NCBI GenBank assembly: GCA_033819885.1
Contig: JAQYUZ010000030.1
Location: 151,902 to 215,901 of the forward strand
Source: Microbotryomycetes sp. JL201
Lineage: Eukaryota; Basidiomycota; Microbotryomycetes
DNA length: 64,000 nt
Direction: 5' to 3'
The notes under the pieces were generated by a model. That model was not told the DNA's origin. It was given only the letters and a program-made list of their open reading frames with translations, and made no database searches. Shown here one piece after another: positions 35,565-47,032 of the stretch. The position numbers were made by a program, and so were the translations under genes. The first letter of the stretch is position 1. Every line of letters starts with the position of its first letter.

Positions 35565-37590
35565 TCACCCTTGCATCACGTCTTGCAACACTCTTTTGAC
35601 GATTGGCCAATCCTTTTCGATCGTTGTCGACCAATTCGAAACGGCAAACCGAATGCCATCTCGTCCGCGCCATTTCGTGCCGGTGCAATAAACCAAACGC
35701 GTGTCATTGATCGCCTTTATCAACAAAGCGCACCCTTGTTCGCCTTGAAACTTGGCAGGCGCTCGGTCGGACGGTCCGAACAAGACGATATTCATTTGAA
35801 CGAATCCGCTCGTCTCGTCAGGCGTTAGAATGTCGTACCCAGGATGCTCAAGCATGAATGTCGTGACAGTCTCTGTAAAAAGCAAATTGCGCTCGACGAG
35901 TGAAGCGTACCCATGTTTGCCGAGGGACAACAAGGATGCAAACACGGGCAAAGCTCGAAACCTCCTCGAGTTTTCAATGTTGAGTGTCAACGGAGAAGGC
36001 AACGTGCGGTACTCGTCAATGTGTGTGTAAGCGGTTGCGCCCGTGAACGGGGCCGATTTGAGATATGCGGGTGCGTTTGCGCCTGGCCCGCACAAGTCAA
36101 ACAGGCCGCTCGATCGTGAAAAGAATATGCCGCAATCATAAGGTACGTTCCTTTAGGTTCGTACGTGAGCCTCGGTCAAGACATCGAAACTCTTGAGACT
36201 TACAGCCCTGAAATGTCTTTGTTAGCGAGAAGGATCGAGGCCAAGCCGCGCAAACTGGCTTACATTTGTGCGCATCGCCCGTGATACTATCTCCAAGTGC
36301 AAGGTCGCTCGCGTATCGCTGAAATTTCTTGGCCAGCAAGGCAAATGCGCCGAATGCTGATAACATGACGAAAAGTCAGGAGGGCGCCACGCTTACACCA
36401 TGCGCCGACGCACCTGCATCAATGTGGAACCAAGCTTTGTACTGTTTGCACAAGGCAGCAATTTCTCTGGCGTTGCTTGTCCACCCGCTGGACAAGTAGC
36501 ACGACTCAACGAGGGCAACCTTGGTAGCGCACGCACGTTACTGACCCCGTGTTGACTTCTCCAACAGACAAGACGACGATACTGCCGCGGCCATCCTGGT
36601 CGTTCTCGGATAAATGCGCTTCCAATGCGGACAAGTCGAAATCGCAGGGCAAGACACTGGTTTTGTCGGTCACATCGACAACGTGCTTGCGACCGATGCC
36701 GACGATGGCGCACGCTTTCGCGATGCTTGCGTGTGCTCCTGCCACAAAGACTTGTACGTCGACGCCGCCAAGACCATCATCGGGCACGGACCACTGGTCG
36801 TGGCCACGAGCGCGGTGAATGTTTGCCACGACGGCGTCTCTGCCCAGGGCGATACCGAGTACGTTGGACCCTGTGGCTCCCGTCGTAAAGGTGTTGTGCG
36901 TAAAGTCGTGGCGAGACAGGTCGAGCATGTCGAGCAACCAGTTGAGCGTCAAGACTTCGAGCATTGACGCAATTGTCGTCTCCTGCATGCATGATTGGCG
37001 CCCGCGATCCAAGAGGTACAAATAGATCTCACATGAGTGTGCAAGCAGACGTTGGCATCGAACGAGGTGACGAGCTCGTCTGCGACATGTGCGGCCGGGT
37101 TGACGCCACCGGTCACGAGTCCGAACCACCTCGGACCTGCACAGTCGGCATGATTGTCAACGCAGGTTCGCGAGATCGGGAACAAAGTTCAAGCCTTGCC
37201 TGCGTTGCCTGGCATTAGAGCTGGGCACACCTTGTCGAGCAGCATATTCACCGTCTCTGGCGGCCGAAAAGTCATTTTGACGCCAGACGGTCTCTTCAAG
37301 ACAGTTTCAGCATGAACGTACCGTGTAATCCTATTCCGTCATCAGACAGCATGTAAGGAACGCTGTGGAGCGCCTCATCAATCAACTCTGCCGTTGCCGT
37401 CGTCGGCAGCGAGTCGAGGTGGATGACGCGCTCTTTGACGAGAGCGTTGACCCTGTCTAGCTGCTGAGCAAGCGTCGACGCATCTGCTCGGTCCCGCGTG
37501 GTTGTATGTTAGCTGGATCGACGGGCGAGAGGCCCAAGCGCACGAGAGATTAATGCGCGCCTCACCTGCAGCGGGGTCATGCACGTGCAT
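35565..37590 (-). CDS. PLP-dependent group II amino-acid decarboxylase
   Basis: Nine exons (37590-37566, 37483-37322, 37256-37200, 37136-37033, 36982-36546, 36487-36414, 36356-36264, 36207-36204, 36150-35565) give 513 residues, the usual family length. Key features are FGLVTGGVNPAA, TTGATGSNVLG, the cofactor-binding AWFHIDAAFGAF, and the Schiff-base lysine in DAHKWLNVPYDCG. Together they identify a group II decarboxylase-like enzyme (aromatic amino acid, glutamate or cysteate type). The reaction releases CO2 from an amino acid; the substrate is not resolved. Two oddities: exon eight is only four bases and completes the Trp-Leu of the lysine motif, and the intron at 37199-37137 starts with GC (GCAAGG). 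The intron after VNTG has two possible acceptors; I chose CCAG at 36488. It is cytosolic. Confidence 0.87.
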
Positions 37591-37948
37591 CACTGTCGTC
37601 GAGGTTCAAGTGAGGGGAGGCCACAGAGGAGAGGACAGAGAACACGGGCGGAATGCCGCTGGTTCGGGATCCGGCCCGGGTCGGGGTGCACAATATGAAT
37701 GGCGAACGGAGGTTTCGGGATGCGCGATCATTCTATCTGGACACTCTGAAGTCGGACGTCTTTCACGGCGTGATTCGTGTAAATGCTCCACAAGACCCGG
37801 CGGTGCTGAGCTCGGGCCGCATTGTCTCGCACCTGCGACTGTCCGCCCAGTGCGCGCGCGTGCGTGCCCGGTCTAGGCGCATGCAAGTCGAGCTGACGAT
37901 GCGACTGCTGAAGATGCGCTGCTGCTGACTGGTGTATTGGCTCTGCAG
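37591..37948. other. Divergent region holding the unresolved first exon of the SCY1 gene
   Basis: The SCY1 coding frame must enter at 37949 in phase 2, so a first coding exon lies upstream. Candidates are ATGs at 37695 (donor GTGCGC at 37850) and 37783 (donor GTGCTG at 37803). Neither gives a recognisable family N-terminus, so I left it open. The region is also the promoter of the decarboxylase gene. Confidence 0.35.
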
Positions 37949-40900
37949 GGAGTACGCAAGCGCCTTGTTCTCGGCCGCGTCGAGCCTCGCTCAGCGCGGA
38001 TTTGCATCAAACTATACGCTCCACTCGCAGCAGCAATCGTCGTCAACGTCGACAAGCGCGTCCACGCGCCCGCTGTACGTCGGCGTGTGGAAGGTGGAGC
38101 GCGCAACGCACAATGGGCCATCAAAGAAGCAAGTGTCGATATGGACATGTGACAAGCAGCAACTGGTCCAACACAACTCGAGACAGTCTGTCTCGTCTGC
38201 GTCACGGCACGACTTGGTCACAAAGAGGCTCGAGCGCGCCGTCGAAGTGCTCAAAAAGGATGTGAGTGCAAGCTCGTGGATGACATGGCTCTATCTCTCT
38301 GATCTCACATGTCTAGGCTGCGTCATTGTCACGCCTGAGGCACCCGTGCATCCTCGAGATGACGGAGCCTGTCGAGGAAACCAGGTCAGCTCGCGGATAG
38401 ATTCGCCTCTGAGCGCGCTCGCTCGCTGATGCGCAAAGTGCACAACAGATCTACGATCTCGTTTGCAACAGAACCCGTGACGGCGTGCCTCCGCCACTCG
38501 ATCTCGACCAGTGGCAGTTCAAAGAATGCAAACGAGCTCGAGCTGGACGAAGTAGAAATACAAAAAGGCTTGTCTCAGATCGGGAAAGGACTGCAGTTTT
38601 TGCACGAATCTGCAAAGCTGGTGCACGGAAACTTGACGCCAGACGCCGTCGTCATCAATGACAAGGTGCGCCGTCGGTGGCCACGCACCGATCGAGAACG
38701 CCACTGACCTCGACGCGACAATGCAGGGCGACTGGAAGCTGGCCGGGTTTGGCCTGTCGACATATTTGTTCGGTCCATCTGGCGCGCCCGCGAAATGGGA
38801 GTTTCCTGAATTAGATCACGCGTTGCCGTCAGCGGTCCAACGCGACTATGACTTTATCGCGCCCGAATACATTCTTGACGAGACTCCTCCAGCGCCTTCA
38901 AACGACATGTACTCGCTCGGTTGTCTGATCCACATGATACATTGCAAGTCGGGACCACCGTTCAGCAACCACAACTCGCTGCAGACCGCTCGGACAAACA
39001 TGGACGAGACATTGTCGCGCAATCTGCTCCGGACGCAGTGGCGCAGGCTGCCGGACGAGGTTCAGTCCGTCCTCAGTCAACTGCTCACCCGGTATCCGAG
39101 CTCGAGAATCAACGCGAGCAGCTTTCTGGCGCACCAGTATTTTTCCAACTTGCTCGTTTCGACGTTGAACTTTTTGTCGAGGGACGCTTTCAACAGTCAG
39201 ACGACGGAAGCGCAGACGAGCTTTTTGAAAGGACTCCAACAGGCGAGTTTTGCGTCTTGGTGTCGGGTATGCGCAACTTACCCCCGTTTGGCGCGCGCGC
39301 GCAGGTGCTGCCGCGGTTCAGCGACAAGGTCAACAGACGCAAAGTGTTGCCAGCTTTGCTCGAAGAAACTCGAAAAGCCAACCTCGTCCCGTTCTTGCTG
39401 CCCAACATTCTGTCGATCGCTGCCAAAATGGACGTTGACGCGTTCAGAGATCAAGTGTTGCCGAGTCTCAAACCGTTGTTTGCCCTACGTGAACCGCCTC
39501 AGGCCGTCATCAGCCTGCTCGACTCTTGCGGCATTTTTGTCGAAAAATGTTCGCCGAGCGTATTTCGGGAAGGTGAGCCGCATGCGTACGCCATGAAGAA
39601 CGTCAAGCCGAGCTGACGAGTTTGATGCAGAGGTCATGCCGTTGCTGTACATGTCGCTCGAGAGCGACAATCCTGTCGTGCTCGAGAAAGCGCTCAAGAT
39701 CGTGCCGCAGTTGAGTGAAACGCTCGATTACACGGTGCGTTTTCTGCGAGCGCGCTCGGCCTTTTTGCTGATCATGAGCGACCTTGACAGACTGTAAAGA
39801 CTACGCTGTTTCCAAAAGTGGCCACCGTGTTTTCCAAGACGACGCTGCTTAGCGTCAAAGTAAAGTACGTTGCCCATGTTTGGTTGTCCAAGACTCCACT
39901 GGAACTGAGGCGCTGCCGACAGCACGTTGATTTGCTTTCATTCGATGATTAAAACGCTCGACAAGTACACCTTGACCGAAAAACTCGTGCCGCTGCTGGC
40001 AAAGATCAAGACCAAGGAACCGGCCGTCATGGTAGCGACTCTTGCGTGCGCACAGCGGCGGCCACTTGAGCGTGATGCACGTCGACTGATTTGCGTTTGT
40101 GTGCAGGGTCCACGAGGCGATGGGCAACAAGGTTGAGATTTCTGCCAGTGCGTGCGCCTGAATAGTCACGCGCAGAATGTTTGAGCTGACAAACTGGCAC
40201 ACAGTCGCGACACTTATTTTGCCACAGCTTTGGGCCATGTCAATGGGCCCGTTGTTGAACATGGACCAATTTGAAAAGGTCAGTCGAGCGCAAACTGGAC
40301 ATCTATCGTCTCTAACGACTCTTTGCTTCCGCAACCAGTTCATGTCTGCGATCAAGAGACTTGGCGCTCGCGTCGAAGAAGAGCACACGAGGCATTTGAG
40401 AGAACTGAAGCGACTGGAAGAGTCGAACGGTGCAAACGCAAGACATCATGACGGCTCGGTCGATTTCGAAACGCTCGTCAAAAGTGGCGGCTTGGTCAAT
40501 GGCTCTGCGCGAAAAGTACAAAACGACTTGTGGGCAGACGACAGTCCTCGAGTGAGCGAGCGCATGTGGACGTTTCCGACTTGTGGAACGCTAATGTCAA
40601 GCACGCAGGCTTTGACTCCGGTCGTGTCGCCACCAATCACTCCTGCCTCGCAAAACATGTTTACGCCTGTGCCAAGCGCCGCCGAGGTCTCGAGGCCGAC
40701 GCACTCTTCTCGGCCGTCGTATGCCACAACCTCGAGTCGCTCGTCCCCTGCCCAGGCGTCGCATGCTTTCTCGTCCGTCCCGACGACGCCGTCAACGTCA
40801 TCATTGCAGCCCCAGTATCCTTCGTCGTTCCCTGCTGAACCGGCTGCCGCCAACTCGCTCAACTCGTTTGCATCGTTGCAACCGTCAACGACGACGCGAA

Positions 40901-41139
40901 CGCAAACGACCCCGAGTTACAAACCGAATTACAATCTCGGCGGTTCGGCTCCTCTTACTGGCGCAACCGTGAAACCTCAATGGAACGTCATTGCACCGCA
41001 AGCGAAACCGGCCACGATGGCGGCAGCTACGCCGCCGGGGTACAACGCTGGCCTTGCCGTACTCGAGCCTCAGGTTGTCGCGCGAGCAAAACCCGCGACA
41101 ATGGACTTTGCTTGGCAAGATTTTGATCCGCTAAAGTGA
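37949..41139 (+). CDS. SCY1-like pseudokinase (SCYL2 type), first exon unresolved
   Basis: Twelve exons (37949-38261, 38317-38384, 38449-38665, 38727-39242, 39305-39572, 39631-39734, 39791-39863, 39923-40045, 40108-40148, 40206-40277, 40339-40551, 40609-41139) encode about 846 residues, minus a short N-terminal piece. The kinase-like domain has VSIWTCDK, ETRSTISFATEPVTACL, the loop VHGNLTPDAVV in place of HRD, and GFG in place of DFG. It is therefore catalytically dead, as expected for SCY1/SCYL proteins. HEAT-like repeats follow (VLPRFSDK, TLICFHSMIK, TKEPAVMVATLAVHEAMGNK), then a Ser/Pro/Thr-rich tail. The family works in clathrin and TGN/endosome trafficking and tRNA export. The intron at 39243-39304 begins with GC (GCGAGT), and its removal restores FLKGLQQVLPRFS. 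The 57-base intron at 40552-40608 is in frame and stop-free. Confidence 0.85.
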
Positions 41140-41222
41140 TGACTTGATCTACGTTGTTGTAAGAAAAGAAGAAGTTTTGAGAATACAACCATTCGAGACA
41201 GAATGAAGCGTTACAAGGAGCA

Positions 41223-44200
41223 TTATCGACCATAGTACTGCTGTTGTGGTGGTGGCGCTCTTGGATAACCACCTTGCGGTGGACCTCCACCCGGTCCGCC
41301 ACTGTGTCGGAAAAGAGTCAGCAAGTATGCTCTTGCCATGACGCACACGCAGCTCACTTGTACATGGGTGTTGCATTCCCTCTGGAATACCTATAGATGA
41401 CAGACGGTGAGCCCACGTTGGGAGGACCCTTTGAGACAAGTCGGCCACTCACAATGGTGTCTGTCCACCACCTCCGTACAACATTCTCGGATCGGGCGTC
41501 CGTCCACCGCCAGGCACGTGACCGTGAGGCGTTCGACCTCCTGGTGTCCGCCCACCCCCGAGACCCGGATGCAACGGTGTTTTGCCGGTACGTCGAGGAG
41601 CTGGATTGGCGCCAGCTCGTTGGTAATAGTACAATTTGAATGCGTTTGTCTGCCCGGCAAGGAACTGTCAGCAACCGGCGCGAAGAGCAGACAAAACGAC
41701 TTGCCAACTCGACCATGTTGGCGCATTGCTTTTCGTTGAAGACGAACCCGCCCGGACGCAGTTGCACGGGCTGGGGCACGAGTGAGCGAACCCGGTCTCT
41801 TTCGGCACCACCGCACACAGACTCACAAAGTACACTGGAACCTGCTGGTGTTCATCGGCTCGGGCGCCAATCAGAAACTGTCCAGCTTTGCGAATGTCTG
41901 GATCGAAACAAAATCCGTAAAAGCCCTTGCCAGGATCGGCCAAGACGAGTTGACCGAGCCACGACTCGAGTTCTTTTTGTGTTCCTTTAAACTTTTCGTG
42001 CGCCATCATTTCGCCAGCCTTGGCAGACAATGATCGTATGTGTACTGCCAAAAGTTCGTCCAGGTCGCTGTAGACGGCGTTGCCAATCTTGAGTTTCGAG
42101 CCGAGCGAAAACTCGTCCGCCTTGTTCAGTTCGGCAACGGCCAAGTGTTGGTACACACCGTCCGCAATCTTCCATGTGACGGCGAGATGGTCTTCCTTCG
42201 AAGACGGCCGGATAACGCAATCTCCGCGCTGCATGTGCGCGAGGTACTGCTCTGCGCCACCACTGTCGACATTTTGAAACGCCGGATGGTTGATGACACG
42301 CTTGCGCGCGCCGGCTGCCTTTTTGTCCATGACGGACTGGGCCGTTCGTTCTGCATTGGCAGCCATTATGTCGTAGTACTGGTCTGGCCGGACTTGACGA
42401 AGCTCTTTATCGCCCATGCTGACGAGCTCTTCGCGCGAAGCGAGTTGGACTTCGAGCTTGTCGTAGTCAATTTCGATGAGTTGGGCCTGGATCGTCTGAC
42501 CGACGCGCGGCGGCACCATGCTACGGTAGTCTGCCGGAACAATGCCCATCATTCCAGAATCGAGTCGGCACATGACGCTGCCATCGTTCATCAACCTGAC
42601 CACGCGAGCGGGCACGATCAAGCCTTGCGCGAGCGTCGACGCGCTTTCGCCCGTCAACATGGCAAAGACTTCTTGCGGTCGAGGCACTGCATAGTCTTCG
42701 CGGTTCTCGCGGTACGGGTGCCGCAGCTCGTCTCGGATCATGTACAGCGCCAGGCGCTTGGGCTCATTGAGCATGCGCTGCAGCTCGACCGCAAAGTCGT
42801 CCAAAGACAGTTCAAACAGCTTGTCCGTGTCGTTTTCCATGAGGTCAATGACGGCCTGAGACTTGTTGTTGCTGACGTCAATGTCTTCCTCGTCGAGGTC
42901 CATCGCGTCCGAGGCCATCTTGCGCGCAATCTCGTACTCTGCCGGATGGATACGCGTGTCGTCGAGCACCTCGTTATTTTCGGCGTCTTCGCGGCCTAGA
43001 TCGGCTTGAAGCTCGTCTTGCGGGATGCGCAAGAACGAGGCAACGTTGATGAATATATTCTTGCCGAGGATGTTGCGCAAGACGAGCGACTCGCGCGTCG
43101 ACAAGGTTCCACCGATGGCGAGCTGGATGCGCTTGATCAAATGGTCTGCCTTGCGCAACCCGAGACCAGATACGTATGGCAGAAGCGACGCATAGTACTG
43201 ATTTCGAAGCGCGCGATTAATGTCGACGCCGACCTTGTTGACGACTTCGATCAAAGCGCGTTCAAGATGGGACCGCAAGACTGTAGGCGAGACCTGCAAG
43301 AGATTGTCAGATAAACGAAATCGTCCCGAGTTGGTCTCTGACACTTGCAAACTTTTGCGCCGGATCGTACGTGACGGCCGTCAGGTCTTGACCCAGCGCG
43401 GCGTACTCGTGCAGTGGCGACTGTGCGAAACGCGCCAAGCCGACGCAATACTTGGCGATTTTGGGCAGCTCTGGAAACTCGGTCGAGCCGTGTGCCGAGT
43501 TGCTGAATATTCGTGCAACGTCGTCGTAAACGTAGACTGTGTCGAACTGTGCCCGCCTGTGCAAGTCGTCAGGCGAGAGCGATTCGTCTTCGTCTTGGTC
43601 CGTCTCGTTCTGAGCAATCTCGTGTGAGACCTCTTGCGCAATCTTGTCGAAACTGTCGCGCAACCGTTTCGTGTTTGGCGAAAAGCCACCGATGACGACG
43701 ACTTGAGGTCGTCGCCGCTTGAGCAGTTCGGTCAACGTTTCTCGATCGGCGTTGGACACGTTGAACAAGTCGCCAATTTTGACATGTTCGCGCAGGTAGC
43801 CTTCGCTGTCGAGATAGACTAGTGTCGTATCGTCGCGCTGCGGGTCGCCGGCGCCGTGAGACAGGGCGAGCACAGACGGCACGTCGCCCTTTTCCATCGA
43901 GCCGTCTCGTCGACAGTACGGAGCAACGTTGATGCGCTAGTGAGCACAAGGTCAGCACGTGTGCGACGCGAAAAGCCGGGCACAGACTGACCTGGTACAG
44001 TTTCGACGAGCACAGCTCGCCCACGAACCGCTCCTCTTCCTCTTGAAGCCACGTCTTGGCCCACTGCTCTGCTGCAGGGATAATGTGCTCGTCTATGGCC
44101 GCGTCAAGTACCGTCTGCCTGAACGCATTCCATGCATCGGCAACGGACGAGTCGGCGTCGGTAATGTAGATTTCTTTTAACTGGTCGCAGTACCGCTCGT

Positions 44201-46842
44201 ACGCGCGCTCAGGCAGTCTTAGCCTGCATTCGACGAGGCCGTCCTTTTCAGCCGTCATGATTTGCAGAAACTGGCTGGTGCGCAACAGTTGCGTAAGCGG
44301 TTTCTCGTTCAAGTATTTGAAAGCCTGCGAATGACGTTGTCAGCAGCGCGTCATTGGATCCCGTGCGGGCGCGGCAGACGTACGTAAAAAGGGTGCATTT
44401 CGTCGATTTTTGTTCGGCCCCGGTCCGTCGGAAGGACGTTGGCGACGGCGTAATCGACAAAGTATCGCCGAGCGGCGCGTTTCAAGAACGGGTCGCGGCT
44501 GAGCTCGTGCACGAGTACGAGTTTGGCGGCTAGAAACGGAATGTCAGCCCGAGAGGCACTTTTAGGGCATGGGCGCGCGCGCGACTTGCCTGCCAGGGCA
44601 GACTGTGGCGTTGAATACGTTGTGCCGTCGCCGCTGTAGATCTCGGCCAGCTCGTCAGGGTCTTGCTCGGGAAGATCGTGGCTGCCGACGGTGAGTCCGG
44701 TGGTGAATCCTCTGCCGACGACTGCCGCGTCCGGTGCGGCGAGCTGCGTTCGAGCGTCAGCGGAACGTTCACGCCGTGCGAAACAACCGAGACTGACCTG
44801 GGCAAATTTGGCAATGCTGGATTTCTTGGCAATGTCGTACGCGCTCTCGCGCGTTGCGCGTTTTTTACGTACGGGCATGCCTTCGACCTCTAGCGCAGCG
44901 CGTTCGTCTTGCTCTCGTTGCTCGCGCAACTCTGCCAGCTTGGTTGCGTACCGCGTCGACACCCACTCGCTGAGATCGGCGACCTCTTCAACAGACTCGA
45001 GGCCTTCGAAGCATTCGTCAAAATACTCGTCGTGGTCGACATTGAGCGACAAGAACAGTTGACGCAACTCGCGTCGCTTGTCGGCAAACGCTCGATACTT
45101 GATCGACTGCGCCTCGACGTGCCACAAGTCTTCTCGCGTCAACAATGGCTTGTCGGGCACCGGTTCCTGCCCTTCGGCGACTTGCTCGTGATGGACGAGG
45201 TAGTCGGCGCGATGCTGTACAATGAACGGAATCTCGAGGAAATCAACGTTGATAAACTTGAGGACTGCTTCAAGACAGTCCATGAAAGGCTTGTGTAGAG
45301 GCGGATACTCGTCCTGGTCGTTTTGAACGAGAAACTGTTCGGCGACGGCAGAGCCGAGCCGAGTCGAGACCCATTCTGCTGCGGCCGGCAGCTCGGTGAC
45401 TGGAATGAATGGCAGTAGGTTGCCTTGCTCGTCGGTTTCTGGCATTTTGATTGTTGCAGACTGCAGCTGCATGCGTTCGGGAATGTCGACGCGCCGGACA
45501 ATGTCGTCTGCTTCTGTGAGCATGCGCGATGCGATCTGTGACGGTTCAAAGATCTGCAAAGACGACGGTCAGCTAGGTTTATTTGGCAGCAAAATGCCGC
45601 CTCACATCTTTGAGCTCTTTGTTGTCCTTGTCGGGTTCGTCGTCACTCTCCAATGCGAACGCATAATCTTGTCCGTTGCCAAAGACGTCTGTGACCTCTT
45701 GCCAGTCTTCTTGCGAGATGCCTTCGATTGGAGCGCCGGCCAAGCCTGCCCTTCTGCCTCTTTTACGTTCTTTTTGTCGTCGAGCGCGCCTGGCTGCTCG
45801 TTCCTCGTCGTCCTCGTCCGAGCCCGCTCCAGATTCGGATTGCGTGTCGTCTTCGATAAAGCCAGCCATCTCGTCTGCAAACTCGTTGATCACGTCATTG
45901 TCCTCGTCCTCGCTAAAGATGCGGTTCAAGCCTTGACCGGAGCGGTCTGAGCGATCAGAGTCTGAACCGACAGATTTGCGTCGTCGGAGGCGCTTTAGTT
46001 TCGGCTGTATGCGCGCGCAGGTCTCAGCACGAGTGAGCGCACGCCCGAGTCGAGGAGGAGGCTCACCTTTTTGTGCGTCAGTCTGACACCCGTGTTTTCT
46101 TCGAGCAGGGCGAGATCGTCCTCGTCAAGGTCTCCTCCGTCTGAGCATTGCGCGCAGGCCGGGTCAGCAGGTGCGAGATATGGCGGGTATACGTTCAGAC
46201 TTGCCATCGTCACTGTCCTTTCTCCGCTTGCGAGATCCTTCGTCTCCGTCGTCGCCCAGCTGACGCTCGCGGCGTTTCCTCTCGCGGCGTTTCTCCTTTC
46301 GTCGACGTCTCTTTTCTTGTATCTCGTCTTCATCAACGATAAAGTCTGCGCTCGAGTGGCCGTGAAGGACAGTGTGAGCGCGCACGCTCGCAAACGGGTC
46401 TAGCTCGTGGAGGGGCCCAGACCAAGCCAAACTGACCTTTTCTGACACGACGTTCCTCTTCCGAGTCGTCTTCATCTTCGTCCGAGCTGTCTTCGTCGCC
46501 CGTGTTGTCCCCCATGAGGTCAATCCCCCGCTCGTCCTCGTCCTCGTCCTCGTCCGCGTCGTCGTTGTCGTTGTCGTCGTCGCCGTCACGGTCACGAGCT
46601 CGTGCACCTTTTGGACGAGCGCCAGCCATGTCCTGTGCCGAGCAACGTGGTCAGCTGGCTGTCGAATCATGTTTACGGCATGTTCGCGCAAGAGCCGCGA
46701 CAGAGTGCACACGGGCGCAGGATGTGCGATCCGACAAGACCGAGAGATGAACTAGACTTACGTCGCGCATGGTCACGTCGCCGTCGCTGTCGTTGTCACG
46801 CGACGCTGACCTCGAAGCGGCCGCCGCCGCGACTGACGACAT
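41223..46842 (-). CDS. SPT6: Transcription elongation factor Spt6
   Basis: Fifteen exons give 1569 residues: 46842-46762, 46632-46437, 46345-46205, 46140-46067, 46004-45606, 45553-44798, 44743-44590, 44529-44384, 44324-43992, 43936-43349, 43293-41827, 41770-41705, 41649-41453, 41390-41358 and 41301-41223. The very acidic N-terminus, the helix-turn-helix and YqgF-like core (PQVVVIGGFSPNTKRLRD), the helix-hairpin-helix (VNKVGVDINRA, YVSGLGLRKAD), the S1 domain and the tandem SH2 module (GDCVIRPSSKEDHLAVTWK) are in the Spt6 order. The C-terminus is Gly/Pro/Thr-rich with GGRTP repeats. Spt6 is a histone chaperone that travels with RNA polymerase II in the nucleus. Four introns start with GC (46204, 44589, 43348, 41704, all GCAAGT), each set by phase and family alignment. 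Two introns (44797-44744, 44589-44530) are in frame and open. Confidence 0.92.
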
Positions 46843-47032
46843 GGTCACGTCTGATCACGTCGTGGTCACACGCAAACAGTCGAGCGCGCACGTCTTGTTA
46901 AAAGGTAGGAGCCGGGCTCGGTCGGTGGTCTGGGTCAAAGCTCAAGCCGGGCGCCGTCCGACGCAGCAGCAGCAATACACGCACGTAAAAAGGGCAACGG
47001 TTGCAACACAAATGACACTAAACATGTATCCC

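Noticed and set aside
42040-42999. A 319-codon plus-strand open frame
   Set aside because: It lies entirely antisense to the conserved core exon of Spt6. Its Arg/His/Val-rich composition is that of a shadow frame, and no domain is recognisable.
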